Below are positions 18,246-27,549 of a stretch of 64,000 bases of DNA, piece by piece (the stretch's first letter is position 1; each line of letters opens with the position of its first letter). The DNA is from CAZUCE01 sp964619265 (GTDB lineage Bacteria > Planctomycetota > UBA1135 > GCA-002686595), in assembly GCA_964619265.1 (NCBI GenBank), contig CAZUCE010000001.1, positions 224,178-288,177 of the forward strand, written 5' to 3'. The translations under genes and the position numbers were made by a program. The notes below the pieces were generated by a model that worked only from the letters and a program-made list of their open reading frames with translations, made no database searches and had not been told where the DNA came from.

Positions 18246-18443
18246 CGCGAGTCTCCAACCGGTCGCCAGGATCCGTTTTCGACACGGAGGCTGACCGGCG
18301 AACGGATCGGCCGTGAACTTCAGGTCGAGGCGGATTCAGGTCCCAGCGGCGTGGTCACCGCGACGTGATTCATCGCGACTCGGCCGGCTCCGCGAAGGCC
18401 GTTCGCTGGCCAAGTTCCCGGTCCCCGGCTGCGTTTGAGGCGA

Positions 18444-21400
18444 TCAGGAACTCGCCGGAGGACCGAAGCTTGGGTTGGTTAGCAGAGTTTCGCGAAGAGG
18501 GTCCCCGTCCGGGAGGGAAGCGGCGATGGACTCCGCTGTTTGCCGCGCCCGAGCAAGGTGCTGTTCTGCAAGTTTGGGCTTGGACGCACCAAGAATTTCT
18601 GCCGCGGTTAGGTGGACGCGCCAGGCGGCGAGCGGCGTGGGATCCCCTTCCAGATGGGCCAGGGCCCGTGCGATCTCGCGATCCGCTGCTTCGGGGTTCT
18701 TTTGCTTGAAGGCAACTTCTGCGAGCGTGCGACGTGCGACGGCGGCCGCGGTGCGCTCGCCTGCAGCCTCGGCGACTTCCATGGTGCGTGAGGCTTCCTG
18801 GCTGGCTTCGTCGAGCCGACCCGCGTCCAAGTGGAGGCGAGCGAGTCCTGAACCGGCGATCATCGCCAGGATCCAGCCCATCAGCACCTCGCCAGCGTCC
18901 GCCTCCAGGACGGCATCGAAGTCGGCCTTCGCGCCTTGGGAGTCGCCGACTCCCTGGCGGGCAAAGCCACCGATCGTCCGTGCGAAGAAGATGATGAACG
19001 GGTTGTCGAGACCGTCCGCGCGTTCTTCGGCGCTGAGGACATGCTGATAGGCCTTGTCGAAGCTGCGCGCTTCCATGTGCAACCAGGCCTCCATGAGCTC
19101 GAACAGGACGATCCAGGAGGTGTGTCCGTTGCGCTGTGCTAGGGCTCTGGAATCGTCGAGGACCCGGCGAAGTTCGCCCCAGGCTCCGGCATGGAGCAAC
19201 GTCCAGGAGAGAAAGAAGCGAGCGAGCAAATAGTCGAACCAATCGCCCTGCTCGACGCACAGGGCGGCGCCTTCACGGGCGGACTCGACGGCTTGGGTAG
19301 GCTGGCCGCCCAGCCAGTAAAACCAGGACGTGCGCACCGTGTGGAAGGCGAGGCTCGCGGGGTCGCCGGCCAGTTGCGCTGCATCCCGTGCGGCTTCGCA
19401 GGCCCTGGCGTCTTCCTCACGGCGCCCCTGCCAAAGCAGGTGCCAGTAGCCGCCGGCCCCGCGGGTGTGGACGCGAAGAAGTCCTTCCGGCAGAGACCTG
19501 CTGGCCTTTTCGGCGGCAGCCATCGAATCAAGGCAAGCCTTGCGGCTGAGCCACGAAGAAACGCTGGCTTCGAACAGTTTGGCGTTCACAAAGGCCTCGG
19601 CGCGTTGCGCGGCCTGGGCAGCCTCAGCCATGCTGGAAAACGCCTCAGCGGAGCCGGCGAAGTCGCCGCGCGCCCGGCGCAGAAGTCCCAGGCGCTCCAA
19701 AGTCGAGACCCGGCTTTCCGGGCTCGACTCGAACGACAAGGCCCGTTCCAGGTGTTGTTCGGCTTCGCGCATCGCGAAGCGCCGTGCGCACTCGTCGGCA
19801 GCGACAAGATAGAGCGCGACGGCGCGTTCGTGCTGGTCGGCTCGCTCGAACTGATCGGCAAGTTCAGCGGCCACATGCCCGACTTCGTTCCCGTAGGCGG
19901 AGACCCCTCGTTCAGCGTTGCGCTCGTGGTATCGACGTCGGCGCGTGGCCGGAATTCTCCGCTGGAGGGCCGCCACATAGAACGCGTGCGTGAACCGGTA
20001 GCGTTCGATTGGCGTGCCATCGGGAAACTCGGCGCTGCCCAGGGCCTCGAGCAGGTGGCTGGAGCTCACGAGTTCGGAGCAGCGTTCCTCGACGAGCGCT
20101 TGGTCGAGTTCGAGAATTGCGGCGACCGCGCCCGACGAGAATTCGACCCCGGCAATCGAAGCGGCTTCCAGGGTTTGACACTCCTCTGGGTCGCGGCGTT
20201 CGATCATCTCTTCGAGCAGATGGAGAACACCCTCGGGAACATGCTCGTCGTCCAGCTCTCCGGCGATGACCCAATGGTTGGATTCCCGGACGATGTGAGA
20301 GCTCTTGCGAAGAGAATCCAGGAGGTTCAGGGTAAACAGCGGATTGCCGCTGGTTTGCCGGTGGATCCACTTGGAGAGCTCCGGCTCAGGCGCGGGCCCT
20401 CCAAGCAGCTGAGCCACCAAGTCGCTGGAGTCTGCAAATTCGAGCCTTGGAAGGCACAACTCGTGGCTCAAGCCGCGGGTTTCGAGGTCGCGTACGATCC
20501 GCCGCAAGGGGTGCCCGTGGACGATTAAATCCACGGGACGTAGCGTGCCGAGGATCATCAGCCGAGCCGGTGAGGTGCGGCGTGCGATCGCGCCCAGAAG
20601 ATCGGTGGTCGAAGGATCGGCCCAGTGCAAGTCTTCGAACCAAAGGACGATCGTTCGTTGGATCGAGAGGGCTTCGAGCGCATCGCTCATTTCGCGCAGC
20701 ATGCGGCCCTGGGTTGCGCCGAACAGCTCGCGCTCCAGGTCCCGGCGTTCGCCGTCGCCGGGCAACAAGACAGGCAGCTGAGCCAGCCAAGTCGGAGCGA
20801 GCGAGCGGAAGACCGCCTTGAGTTCGGCACCGGCTGGTCCACGCGCGAGGATGGTGAGCGCCTCGAGGATCGGCAGGTAAGCCTCGCCCGTACCGAAGTG
20901 CTCTGCGCACTGCCCCTTGGCGATCCAGGCTTCGCTTTGAGTTCGGAGTGACGAAAGGAAAGCGGCACACAGCGCTGTCTTTCCGATCCCGGGTTCTCCG
21001 GAGACGAACAGGATCTGGCGCACTCCAGACTCTGCGCGTGCGAAGTCCTCGTGCAATCGGGCTAGTTCCGTTTCTCGCCCAAACAGACCCGGTTGCTCTC
21101 CGGGCTGTGAGACCAAAGGTGGAGACACCGCCTCGATCTTGGATACATGCTGCTTGGGCGCCGAGGGGCCGCGCCAGCGATAGCCCCGGCGGTGGACCGT
21201 TTCGATGAAGCGAGAATCCGAAGAGGTATCGCCAAGGGCCTTGCGCAGCTCGCGAACACAGACCTTCAGCACCGCGTCGCCTACGATCGCATCGCCCCAA
21301 ACAGCGTCGAGCAGCTCTTCCTTGGTCAGAATCCGCCCCGGATGGTCAACCAGGTGGCGTAGCAGCGCGTAGGCCTTGGGGCGCAGCGGAATGGACTCGT

Positions 21401-21467
21401 CCCCACGCCACAAGCACTCGTTCTGCGGATCGAGCAGGAATTCGTCGATCGGGATGGGCTGTTGCAT
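18444..21467 (-). CDS. wHTH-AAA-TPR signal transduction ATPase (CadC/SARP-STAND type regulator)
   Basis: This is a 1007-residue multidomain regulator. Residues 1-100 form an OmpR/CadC-type DNA-binding winged helix (FLLDPQNECLWRG, LRPKAYALLRHLV, FIETVHRRGYRW). An AAA/STAND ATPase follows, with GLFGRETELARL at 127-138, Walker A GEPGIGKT (157-164) and Walker B IVLWFEDLHWAD (273-284). The C-terminal half (about 530-1000) is helical and Ala/Glu rich, with TPR-like repeats. There is no membrane segment, so sensing should be cytoplasmic, probably through the TPR domain. It is divergent from a small conserved gene 110 bp away; no target operator could be identified. Confidence 0.92.
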   Translation of the reverse strand: MQQPIPIDEFLLDPQNECLWRGDESIPLRPKAYALLRHLVDHPGRILTKEELLDAVWGDAIVGDAVLKVCVRELRKALGDTSSDSRFIETVHRRGYRWRGPSAPKQHVSKIEAVSPPLVSQPGEQPGLFGRETELARLHEDFARAESGVRQILFVSGEPGIGKTALCAAFLSSLRTQSEAWIAKGQCAEHFGTGEAYLPILEALTILARGPAGAELKAVFRSLAPTWLAQLPVLLPGDGERRDLERELFGATQGRMLREMSDALEALSIQRTIVLWFEDLHWADPSTTDLLGAIARRTSPARLMILGTLRPVDLIVHGHPLRRIVRDLETRGLSHELCLPRLEFADSSDLVAQLLGGPAPEPELSKWIHRQTSGNPLFTLNLLDSLRKSSHIVRESNHWVIAGELDDEHVPEGVLHLLEEMIERRDPEECQTLEAASIAGVEFSSGAVAAILELDQALVEERCSELVSSSHLLEALGSAEFPDGTPIERYRFTHAFYVAALQRRIPATRRRRYHERNAERGVSAYGNEVGHVAAELADQFERADQHERAVALYLVAADECARRFAMREAEQHLERALSFESSPESRVSTLERLGLLRRARGDFAGSAEAFSSMAEAAQAAQRAEAFVNAKLFEASVSSWLSRKACLDSMAAAEKASRSLPEGLLRVHTRGAGGYWHLLWQGRREEDARACEAARDAAQLAGDPASLAFHTVRTSWFYWLGGQPTQAVESAREGAALCVEQGDWFDYLLARFFLSWTLLHAGAWGELRRVLDDSRALAQRNGHTSWIVLFELMEAWLHMEARSFDKAYQHVLSAEERADGLDNPFIIFFARTIGGFARQGVGDSQGAKADFDAVLEADAGEVLMGWILAMIAGSGLARLHLDAGRLDEASQEASRTMEVAEAAGERTAAAVARRTLAEVAFKQKNPEAADREIARALAHLEGDPTPLAAWRVHLTAAEILGASKPKLAEQHLARARQTAESIAASLPDGDPLRETLLTNPSFGPPASS

Positions 21468-21577
21468 CGCGGGGAGGAGGTCCGAGTGGAGTCGGCCGGT
21501 GTTGTTACCTCAAGACTACCGCGAATGAACCTTGCCTTCAGGAGTCGCTCGGGATCCGCACCTACCTTTGGGCCATC

Positions 21578-21802
21578 ATGCCTGACCGAACCACGAACCC
21601 GTATCCGCCGGAGGGCGCCTTCGTCCTCCAATTCGCTTCTAAATCGGAGCGGTTCATGGGCCGCGTCGAGCATGTCGTCTCCGGGCAAGCCGCGCGATTC
21701 GAGTCCCGCGAAGACCTCATGAGCTTCATACGCAGGGTCTTTGCCGGGGATTCGGGCGCGCCAAAGCCCTCCAATTCCAGTTTCCGTGAACCACTCTCCT
21801 AG
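21578..21802 (+). CDS. Small conserved-looking protein with a GRVEHVVSGQ motif
   Basis: This is a 74-residue product. Its central part FVLQFASKSERFMGRVEHVV followed by SGQAARFESREDLMSFIRRV resembles small proteins seen in planctomycetal and other high-GC genomes that share a 'GRvEHv.SG...rF.s.eeL..Fi' core. This is recalled as a pattern, not a checked match. A function is not known. The ATG stands 8 codons before the conserved core, and the gene ends 8 bp before the RTX-repeat gene, so the two may be cotranscribed. Confidence 0.55.
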   Translation: MPDRTTNPYPPEGAFVLQFASKSERFMGRVEHVVSGQAARFESREDLMSFIRRVFAGDSGAPKPSNSSFREPLS

Positions 21803-21810
21803 CAACTGAC

Positions 21811-22665
21811 ATGCTTCTTCAAAACTCATCTCGCTTGTTTCTTCCCACGCTCGCTCTTGGCGGGTTGCTCGGATCCGTTGCTCTCGCCTCGATGGGGGCG
21901 TTTCCCGGTCTGTTGCTCGGCGCAGACAACAACAGCTCCCAAAACACCTTCCTTCAAGCGGTAGATCCGGCTCTCACCGGCGGCGGTCGCGACCAGACTC
22001 TCATGTTTGGTGACATCCTGGTCGGCACAACCTCGGAGGATCTGATCATGGGTCGCCTTGGGGTAGATTTGCTGATCGGCGGCCAGTCGGACGACGTCCT
22101 GGTAGGCGGAACCGAGCATTTCAACCCGGAGAACCGCGACCGCGCGTTCGGCGGAGCGGGCAACGACGTCTTCCTGTGGGCGCCCGGGGACGGGTCGGAT
22201 TTCTTCGACGGCGGACCCGGCCTGGATGTTGTCGCTCTCGGCCTGATCGGTGAGATCAACGACGCCGGTGATCTGGTCTTCCAGGTCACGACCGATCAGC
22301 AAGCGGGTGATGTCTTCATCGATCCGGCCACCGGCTTGCCGCAGATGGACGTGGTGAATTCGCCCGGTTTCTGTGAAGTCATCGACGATTCGACGAGCGT
22401 GGACTCCGCCGCTGAACTGGATGCGATCGGAATCGACCGACTGGTGCGCTTCTTCATTCGTGGCGCGGCCGACTCTTTCGCGGCCGGCACGCAGTCCGAT
22501 GACAATGGTCTGCGCGTCACCTTGCACCTTGTGGACGTCGAGTACCTCGTCTGCACCAGCCGCGACGGCGGTCAGATCGAAGCCTTCGACATGACGACCC
22601 AGCCGCCGACCCAGATTCGTCTGGGTCAGGTTCCGGTCGCGGCGATCGGGCCGATCGTTCAGTAG
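21811..22665 (+). CDS. Secreted RTX-like calcium-binding repeat protein
   Basis: The 284-residue protein has an N-terminal signal peptide (hydrophobic residues about 10-37). Residues about 58-135 contain several glycine/aspartate-rich nonapeptide-like turns (GQSDDVLVGG, GGAGNDVF, GDGSDFFDGGPGLDVV), the pattern of hemolysin-type calcium-binding repeats that form a parallel beta-roll. The C-terminal half has no recognised domain and contains two cysteines (FCEVIDD and LVCTSRD) that could form a disulfide. The start ATG is preceded by 8 bp after the small upstream gene. It is probably extracellular or periplasmic; its role is unknown. Confidence 0.8.
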   Translation: MLLQNSSRLFLPTLALGGLLGSVALASMGAFPGLLLGADNNSSQNTFLQAVDPALTGGGRDQTLMFGDILVGTTSEDLIMGRLGVDLLIGGQSDDVLVGGTEHFNPENRDRAFGGAGNDVFLWAPGDGSDFFDGGPGLDVVALGLIGEINDAGDLVFQVTTDQQAGDVFIDPATGLPQMDVVNSPGFCEVIDDSTSVDSAAELDAIGIDRLVRFFIRGAADSFAAGTQSDDNGLRVTLHLVDVEYLVCTSRDGGQIEAFDMTTQPPTQIRLGQVPVAAIGPIVQ

Positions 22666-22688
22666 GCGACTTGGATTACGCTGCGCGC

Positions 22689-22937
22689 ATGGAGAACGAA
22701 CCCAGCTCGCAGCGGAATCTAGGTGAGCAACCCCTTGCGAAACGCATGGCAACCGCGGAGCTTCGGCCAGCCGACCTGGTCGAGGCTTCCAAAGACCAAT
22801 TGACTCACAAGATGGTGAGTCGGGCGATGAAAGGACGGCGATTGACGGCTCGCACGATGGACAAGGTTCTGCGCGCCTGGAATCAGGCGGCCGATGCCCA
22901 GCTCGAACGCTCGGATTTGTTCGACTACGAGCCGTAA
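22689..22937 (+). CDS. Small HTH-like protein
   Basis: This 82-residue protein has a core PLAKRMATAELRPADLVEAS and QLTHKMVSRAMKGRRLTART that looks like a Cro/XRE-type helix-turn-helix: two helices with a basic recognition stretch (KGRRLT), then a helix KVLRAWNQAA and a C-terminal DLFDYEP tail. Similar small proteins occur in planctomycetal/verrucomicrobial genomes, but no target is known. ATG 22689 is favoured over a TTG six codons earlier. It lies 23 bp after the RTX-repeat gene and is probably cotranscribed with it. Confidence 0.7.
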   Translation: MENEPSSQRNLGEQPLAKRMATAELRPADLVEASKDQLTHKMVSRAMKGRRLTARTMDKVLRAWNQAADAQLERSDLFDYEP

Positions 22938-23026
22938 GGATTGCTTGCGCAGAGCAGCCGCCGGCTCCAACTCTCCGCCGCAACGGAGGCAAGAGTCCAA
23001 GCCGGTCGTTCGGCTTGCTGGCGAAC

Positions 23027-23353
23027 TCAGGCCCTTTCCGATGGGGGCTCAGGGAGCTCGAGCGCGGCTCGGCTGACGGTTCCGTTGTCCAACCCGCTCG
23101 CCAGTTTGGCGGAGCTGGTCATGACCTCGCAGCTTCCCGCTGCGAGCAGGAGGGAACCTCCGAGCAAGCGCAGCAGGGCGCTACAGGCGGCATTCCTCGG
23201 GGAGTCTTCGCTCTCGAGGGCCGTCGGCTCAAGGCCGAGGGCGAGCGGAGTCGGCAGCGACTCCAGGGGGGCGGATTTCAGCGGCAGGGACTCACGAACG
23301 GAGCCCTGCGGGACAGTTGGCGCGGCATGCGCGCGACCGGACGAATGATGCAT
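23027..23353 (-). CDS. Possible small membrane or lipid-anchored protein
   Basis: This 108-codon frame has strongly G/C-rich third positions like the genes around it, and an ATG preceded by GGAGG (11 bp) and GAGG (5 bp). The product has a Pro/Leu-rich N-terminal half, then a hydrophobic stretch LLRLLGGSLLLAAGSC near residues 67-82 that could be a membrane helix with a lipobox-like end. No family was recognised. It is divergent from the kinase gene 294 bp away. The alternative is that this is only GC-biased noise in a 710-bp gap. Confidence 0.4.
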   Translation of the reverse strand: MHHSSGRAHAAPTVPQGSVRESLPLKSAPLESLPTPLALGLEPTALESEDSPRNAACSALLRLLGGSLLLAAGSCEVMTSSAKLASGLDNGTVSRAALELPEPPSERA

Positions 23354-23647
23354 AGTGACCTCGGCCTCCAGGGGAGGTACGAGCGCTCGAGGTCCGTCGG
23401 TCTCAGTGTGTGGGATCGACCCTCGAGGCGCCCAGGGGTGTCGGGGCGAGTGCCAGAGGGAAACTCCTCCTGTTATCGGCCGGATTTGCGCGGAGCTTGA
23501 GAGAACTCTAGGCCACCTGAGCCAGGGCGAATCGGCCTTGAAAACAAGCACTTGGGCACACCTCGGGCGCTCGTGGCTGCGCAGCCTTTGAGCAGGCGGA
23601 GTCAGCAAGTTCTTCCTTCCCGGGTAGGATCGCGGGGGGCTCGAATC

Positions 23648-26600
23648 ATGGAGATGGCAAAACAGAACACGGCAATTCCGAGCGAGGAGGCCAGCGCGGC
23701 TTGCGTGGCCGGCCGCTATCGGCTCCTGGAGCGCTTGGACTCTGGGGGGACCGCGGAGGTCTGGAGTGCCAAGGACGTCCTTGGTGGCGAGGACGTGGCT
23801 GTCAAGCTGCTCTCCGCCGGGACCGACGCTGTGCGACTGCGGGCCGAGGTGTCGGCGCTGCGGCTGCTCAATCTTCCGGGAGTCTCGCGGCTGCTGGACG
23901 AGGGGACTTCCGGGGGTCGGCCGTTCCTGGTGATGGAGCTGGTCGCCGGCAAGCCGTTCCCGGGGGCCCTTGGATGGGAGGGCCCCAAGCCGTGGGAGTC
24001 TCTGCACCAGACAGCCGTTGCCTTGCTCGAGATCTTGGCTCGAGTCCACCTGCGCGGTGTCGTGCACCGGGACCTTAAGCCGGACAATGTTCTGGTGGAT
24101 AAGAGCGGACGTCCCGTGGTGCTCGACTTCGGGCTATCCGGCGGACCCGCGATCGGAGCTGGGCGCGGAACGGAGCCAACGGCGGTCGGAACACCAGCGT
24201 TTGCAGCCCCCGAGCAGATCCTCGGCGCGCCGGTCGATGCACGAGCCGACCTGTACTCCTACGGCGCGATGCTTTACGAAGCGCTGTCCGGCTCACCGCC
24301 CCACGCCGCGCGATTGCCCGACGAATTTCTTCAGGAGCGTCTCCACGCACCGGCCAAGCCCTTGAGCGAGGTGGCGCACGGTGTACCACCGGCTGTGTCC
24401 GACCTGGTCGATCGTTTGCTGTCCCGCGAACCGGCTGACCGCCCGCGGTCGGCGGTTGAAGTGTTGGCGACGCTGCGCGGCGAGCAGATTCCAACTGGCG
24501 ATCCCGAGCTGCCTTGGCTCGGTGGCGATCGCGGCTCGGATGCAGCGACCAGAGTGTTGTTGTCCGGACGGCCGGTCGACGTGGTCGGACCGGAGGGGAT
24601 CGGCAAGACGCGGTTGGTGCGGCGAATTCTGGAGCGCCTGCACGCTCGCGGCAGCAAGACGATGCAGTTGCAGCCGGGTGAACGCCCGTTCGAAAGTCTG
24701 GATGCGCTCGTCGGGTCCTTCGACGACGACGAGGACTTGGACTCGTTGATCGAGAAGACTGGCCAAGAACTCGTTCGGCTACTGGAAGGCGGTCGTGTCT
24801 TGGTCATCGATGGGGTCGAACAAATGGACCCGTGGACCCAACGCGTGCTAGAGCGGTTGGTTCGCGAAGGTGCGCCCGGAGCCTTGCTCCGGACTTCGTC
24901 CGTTCCGCGGGTCGCGCGGGCGACGAGTTCCCTACGTCTTGAGCTGCAGCCCATGAGCGCGGTCGAGCTGCGGCCGCTGTTCGCGGGCCCCGATCGCGTG
25001 TTTCACCTGCGCGAAGATGCTGCCGACGAGTTGTGGAGGCGAACCCATGGGCATCCACGCGCACTTGCGACCGAGGTCTCAGCCTGGCTGCGAGCTGGCA
25101 TGGTGCACGGCTCGGGACAGACGCTTTCGATCGGCCGGACGGTGTTGGAGAGGTTGGCCGTGGGGCTAGAAATCTTGACGCCGGCTTCTTCCCGGGAACT
25201 CGACTTTCCAAGCCTTCCCAAGCACCTGAACGAAGCACTCACTTGGGCCGTGGTCGCTGGAGCCAAATGCCGCGCAAGCCGGATGGCTACCGCCCAAGGA
25301 CTTCCGAGGTGGACGATCGAAGCCCAATGGCGCGAGCTAGAAGAAGCGGGCGCGCTTCGGCGACTGAGTGATGAGCGCGCCGAGGCCTTGGTCTTGCCGC
25401 CCAATTGGACTCAGCTTGATCCTGTAGTGCGCGAACGCATGCACGATCGTCTGGCGGCGGCGATACCGCCGGGCGAGGCGGACCGATTGCTCCATCTGGT
25501 GAGCGCGGGTCGGTTCGGGGACGTCACGACCGAAGCTTCCGTTACGGCGCGACGACTGTTGACCGAGGGACGTCTGCCCGAAGCCGAAGCGGCGGTCACC
25601 GAGGGCCTATCTGCGGTGCGTCACGTTCAGGATGCGCAAAGCGAGCTACGACTGCTTGGCGACTGGTTGTGTATCGCCTTTGCGGAATTTTCGCCTCAGG
25701 CTGTCGATCGCGTGCGCTACGAAATCTCTCGTTCGCCGCTCCGCGGTCGGTCGGCTCAAGAATTGAAACGCCTGGATCAACTCTCACGCGCCGCACTCTC
25801 GACCTTCCGGGGTGGGGGCGCCGAAGCGCTTGGCGAGCTGGACCGCATCGGCGAATTTGGCGAGCTCGAGATCGAGCGGTGGCGGCTGGCCCTGTGCGTG
25901 CTCGCCGCGCGCGGCGCCTCCTCCGGCCGAGAGAAGGTTGTGCTCGAGAAAATCGAACAGCGCTGGAACGATCATCCCTCCAAGAGCTTGCAGGCCAGTC
26001 TCCACGAATGGCGCGGACGATTGGCCTATCGTCAGGACCGACCGCTTGAAGCAGCTGAGCAATTCGAGCAAGCCGCCGAATTGGCCGAGCGCGTGCACGC
26101 GAAGCTATCGGGCATGCTGAACGGGGCTTCTGCCCTGCTGGAGGCTTCGGCTTTCAGCCGCGCGCGCGGGCTCGCTGAACGGGCTCGCGGTTTGGCCGCA
26201 GATTGCCGTCACGCGACGTTTGAGGTCCGCGCCGAGTGGATTTTGCGCTCGGCCGAGTACCGCCAGGGCCGAGCGACCCAGCCGGATCTCGAACTCGTCG
26301 ACGCGGTTCGCCAGGTCGGAGTCTCGGATCAGGAAGCCCTGGTGTGCTTGAACGAGGCTGCCGTGGCCTGGCGCGGCGGGCATGGAGCGGCCGGTGAGTT
26401 GGCCCGGCGGGCTGCCGAGTTGTGGGCGACCCAGGGCAAGCTGTGGGGCGCTGGTTTGGCGCGCGCACTCGAGTGCTTGGTCGACCCCGAGCTCGTGGTT
26501 TCCGATTCGATACGCGATTTGGCCGATCGGGTTGCGGTCGGCCCCGATCCGTCCATCGCCGGGCAGTCCCTGGCGCTTTTGTCGCGGGCCAACGTTCCGC

Positions 26601-26719
26601 TTCCGGAGCGGGCCAGCCGCGTAGCCGAAGCCCTGCGCCGTGACACGACGCGGGAAGATCGGGAGGCCCGGCGCGAAGTGCTATCGATCGGAGAAGTCCT
26701 CGCTGAATTGGAGCGATGA
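23648..26719 (+). CDS. Ser/Thr protein kinase fused to a STAND-type ATPase and helical repeats
   Basis: The 1023-residue cytoplasmic protein has a Hanks-type kinase domain at about 22-280, with VAVKLL (Lys53), HRDLKPDN (Asp142, Asn147), DFG (160-162) and AAPE (to Glu189). These key residues are intact, so it should be active. Next come an NTPase domain with Walker A GPEGIGKT (314-321) and a possible Walker B VLVIDGVEQMD, then about 550 residues of helical, TPR-like repeats. There is no transmembrane sensor, unlike many bacterial PASTA kinases. ATG 23648 is used; another ATG lies two codons downstream. The stop overlaps the next start (ATGA), coupling it to a DUF455 protein and an ATP-grasp protein. 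Confidence 0.93.
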   Translation: MEMAKQNTAIPSEEASAACVAGRYRLLERLDSGGTAEVWSAKDVLGGEDVAVKLLSAGTDAVRLRAEVSALRLLNLPGVSRLLDEGTSGGRPFLVMELVAGKPFPGALGWEGPKPWESLHQTAVALLEILARVHLRGVVHRDLKPDNVLVDKSGRPVVLDFGLSGGPAIGAGRGTEPTAVGTPAFAAPEQILGAPVDARADLYSYGAMLYEALSGSPPHAARLPDEFLQERLHAPAKPLSEVAHGVPPAVSDLVDRLLSREPADRPRSAVEVLATLRGEQIPTGDPELPWLGGDRGSDAATRVLLSGRPVDVVGPEGIGKTRLVRRILERLHARGSKTMQLQPGERPFESLDALVGSFDDDEDLDSLIEKTGQELVRLLEGGRVLVIDGVEQMDPWTQRVLERLVREGAPGALLRTSSVPRVARATSSLRLELQPMSAVELRPLFAGPDRVFHLREDAADELWRRTHGHPRALATEVSAWLRAGMVHGSGQTLSIGRTVLERLAVGLEILTPASSRELDFPSLPKHLNEALTWAVVAGAKCRASRMATAQGLPRWTIEAQWRELEEAGALRRLSDERAEALVLPPNWTQLDPVVRERMHDRLAAAIPPGEADRLLHLVSAGRFGDVTTEASVTARRLLTEGRLPEAEAAVTEGLSAVRHVQDAQSELRLLGDWLCIAFAEFSPQAVDRVRYEISRSPLRGRSAQELKRLDQLSRAALSTFRGGGAEALGELDRIGEFGELEIERWRLALCVLAARGASSGREKVVLEKIEQRWNDHPSKSLQASLHEWRGRLAYRQDRPLEAAEQFEQAAELAERVHAKLSGMLNGASALLEASAFSRARGLAERARGLAADCRHATFEVRAEWILRSAEYRQGRATQPDLELVDAVRQVGVSDQEALVCLNEAAVAWRGGHGAAGELARRAAELWATQGKLWGAGLARALECLVDPELVVSDSIRDLADRVAVGPDPSIAGQSLALLSRANVPLPERASRVAEALRRDTTREDREARREVLSIGEVLAELER

Positions 26720-27549
26720 CTCTCGCGGAGCCGGATCGCAGCGGGGTCGCTGGCGACCCCGAGACAATCGAAAGGTGGTGCGAGCGCCTGGTCACGACGC
26801 GGGCCGTGGCCGAGAAACTGAATCCTCCCCCCGCGCCCGCTGTGTTCGAGCCCGGGGCTGCAGGCCGACCTCCGCTGGTTCCCGGGCGGCCCTCAGCCTG
26901 GCGGGTGGTCGAGCGTGCGGAGCGCCCGCCACGTTCGCTTGCGGAGCCCGCCGCGCGCGCTCGACTGCTGCACACCCTGGCCCACCACGAGCTTCAAGCA
27001 GCTGAACTATTTGCCTTTGGGGTTCTGGCCTACCCGGAGGCTCCTCGCGAGTTTCGTTCGGGTCTGTTGCGCCTATGCGAGGAGGAACTGCGCCATCTTC
27101 GTTTGCTGACCGAACGAATCGAGGCCTTGGGCTCGAGCTTCGGCGAACATCCGGTTCGAGATTGGTTTTGGCAACGCGTGCCGACCTGCCAGAGTCCCGA
27201 GTCGTTTGTGGCTTTGATGGGACTCGGGCTTGAGGGTGCCAACCTCGAGCACTCCGCACGCCTCGGAGCCGCGCTTCGTCAGGCCGGCGACGAAGCCTCC
27301 GCTCGGATTCTCGACCAAATTGAGCGTGAAGAAGTCGCCCACGTTGCCTTTGCCCGCAGGTGGTTTGAGCACTACACGGGCGTACCTTTGGAATACGAGC
27401 GCTGGAAGGCGGCTTTGCCGCCACCGCTCACCCCTTCGATCCTGAAGGGAGAACCGATCGCTCGCAAGGCCCGCCAGCGCGCGGGTCAGAGTTCGGAGTT
27501 CATCGACGCTCTCGAGGCCGAGCCGCGGGTGGGCGGACCAAAGCCGTGA
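26716..27549 (+). CDS. DUF455 ferritin-like protein
   Basis: This 277-residue helical protein has the DUF455 metal-site pattern: AHHELQAAELFAF (His91, Glu92, Glu97), EEELRHLRLL (Glu124, His127), GLEGANLEH (Glu173, Glu178) and EREEVAHVAF (Glu206, His209). The layout resembles ferritin-like di-iron proteins such as MiaE and manganese catalases, so an oxidative or hydroxylating reaction is plausible but unproven. The N-terminal 60 residues are Pro-rich and less conserved. It sits between the kinase-STAND gene (ATGA overlap) and an ATP-grasp gene (GTGA overlap), so the three proteins are very likely made together. Confidence 0.82.
   Translation: MTLAEPDRSGVAGDPETIERWCERLVTTRAVAEKLNPPPAPAVFEPGAAGRPPLVPGRPSAWRVVERAERPPRSLAEPAARARLLHTLAHHELQAAELFAFGVLAYPEAPREFRSGLLRLCEEELRHLRLLTERIEALGSSFGEHPVRDWFWQRVPTCQSPESFVALMGLGLEGANLEHSARLGAALRQAGDEASARILDQIEREEVAHVAFARRWFEHYTGVPLEYERWKAALPPPLTPSILKGEPIARKARQRAGQSSEFIDALEAEPRVGGPKP

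Noticed and set aside
18246..18443. Possible terminator between the aldo-keto reductase and the regulator
   Set aside because: No clean stem-loop of 7 bp or more was found in this 198-bp convergent gap.
19191..20528. 445-codon open frame antisense to the wHTH-AAA-TPR regulator
   Set aside because: Opposite an intact multidomain gene; the sequence has no domain features of its own.
22719..23000. 93-codon minus frame starting with a CLRCGGELE zinc-ribbon-like string
   Set aside because: Only two cysteines, and most of it overlaps the recognised small HTH-like gene on plus.
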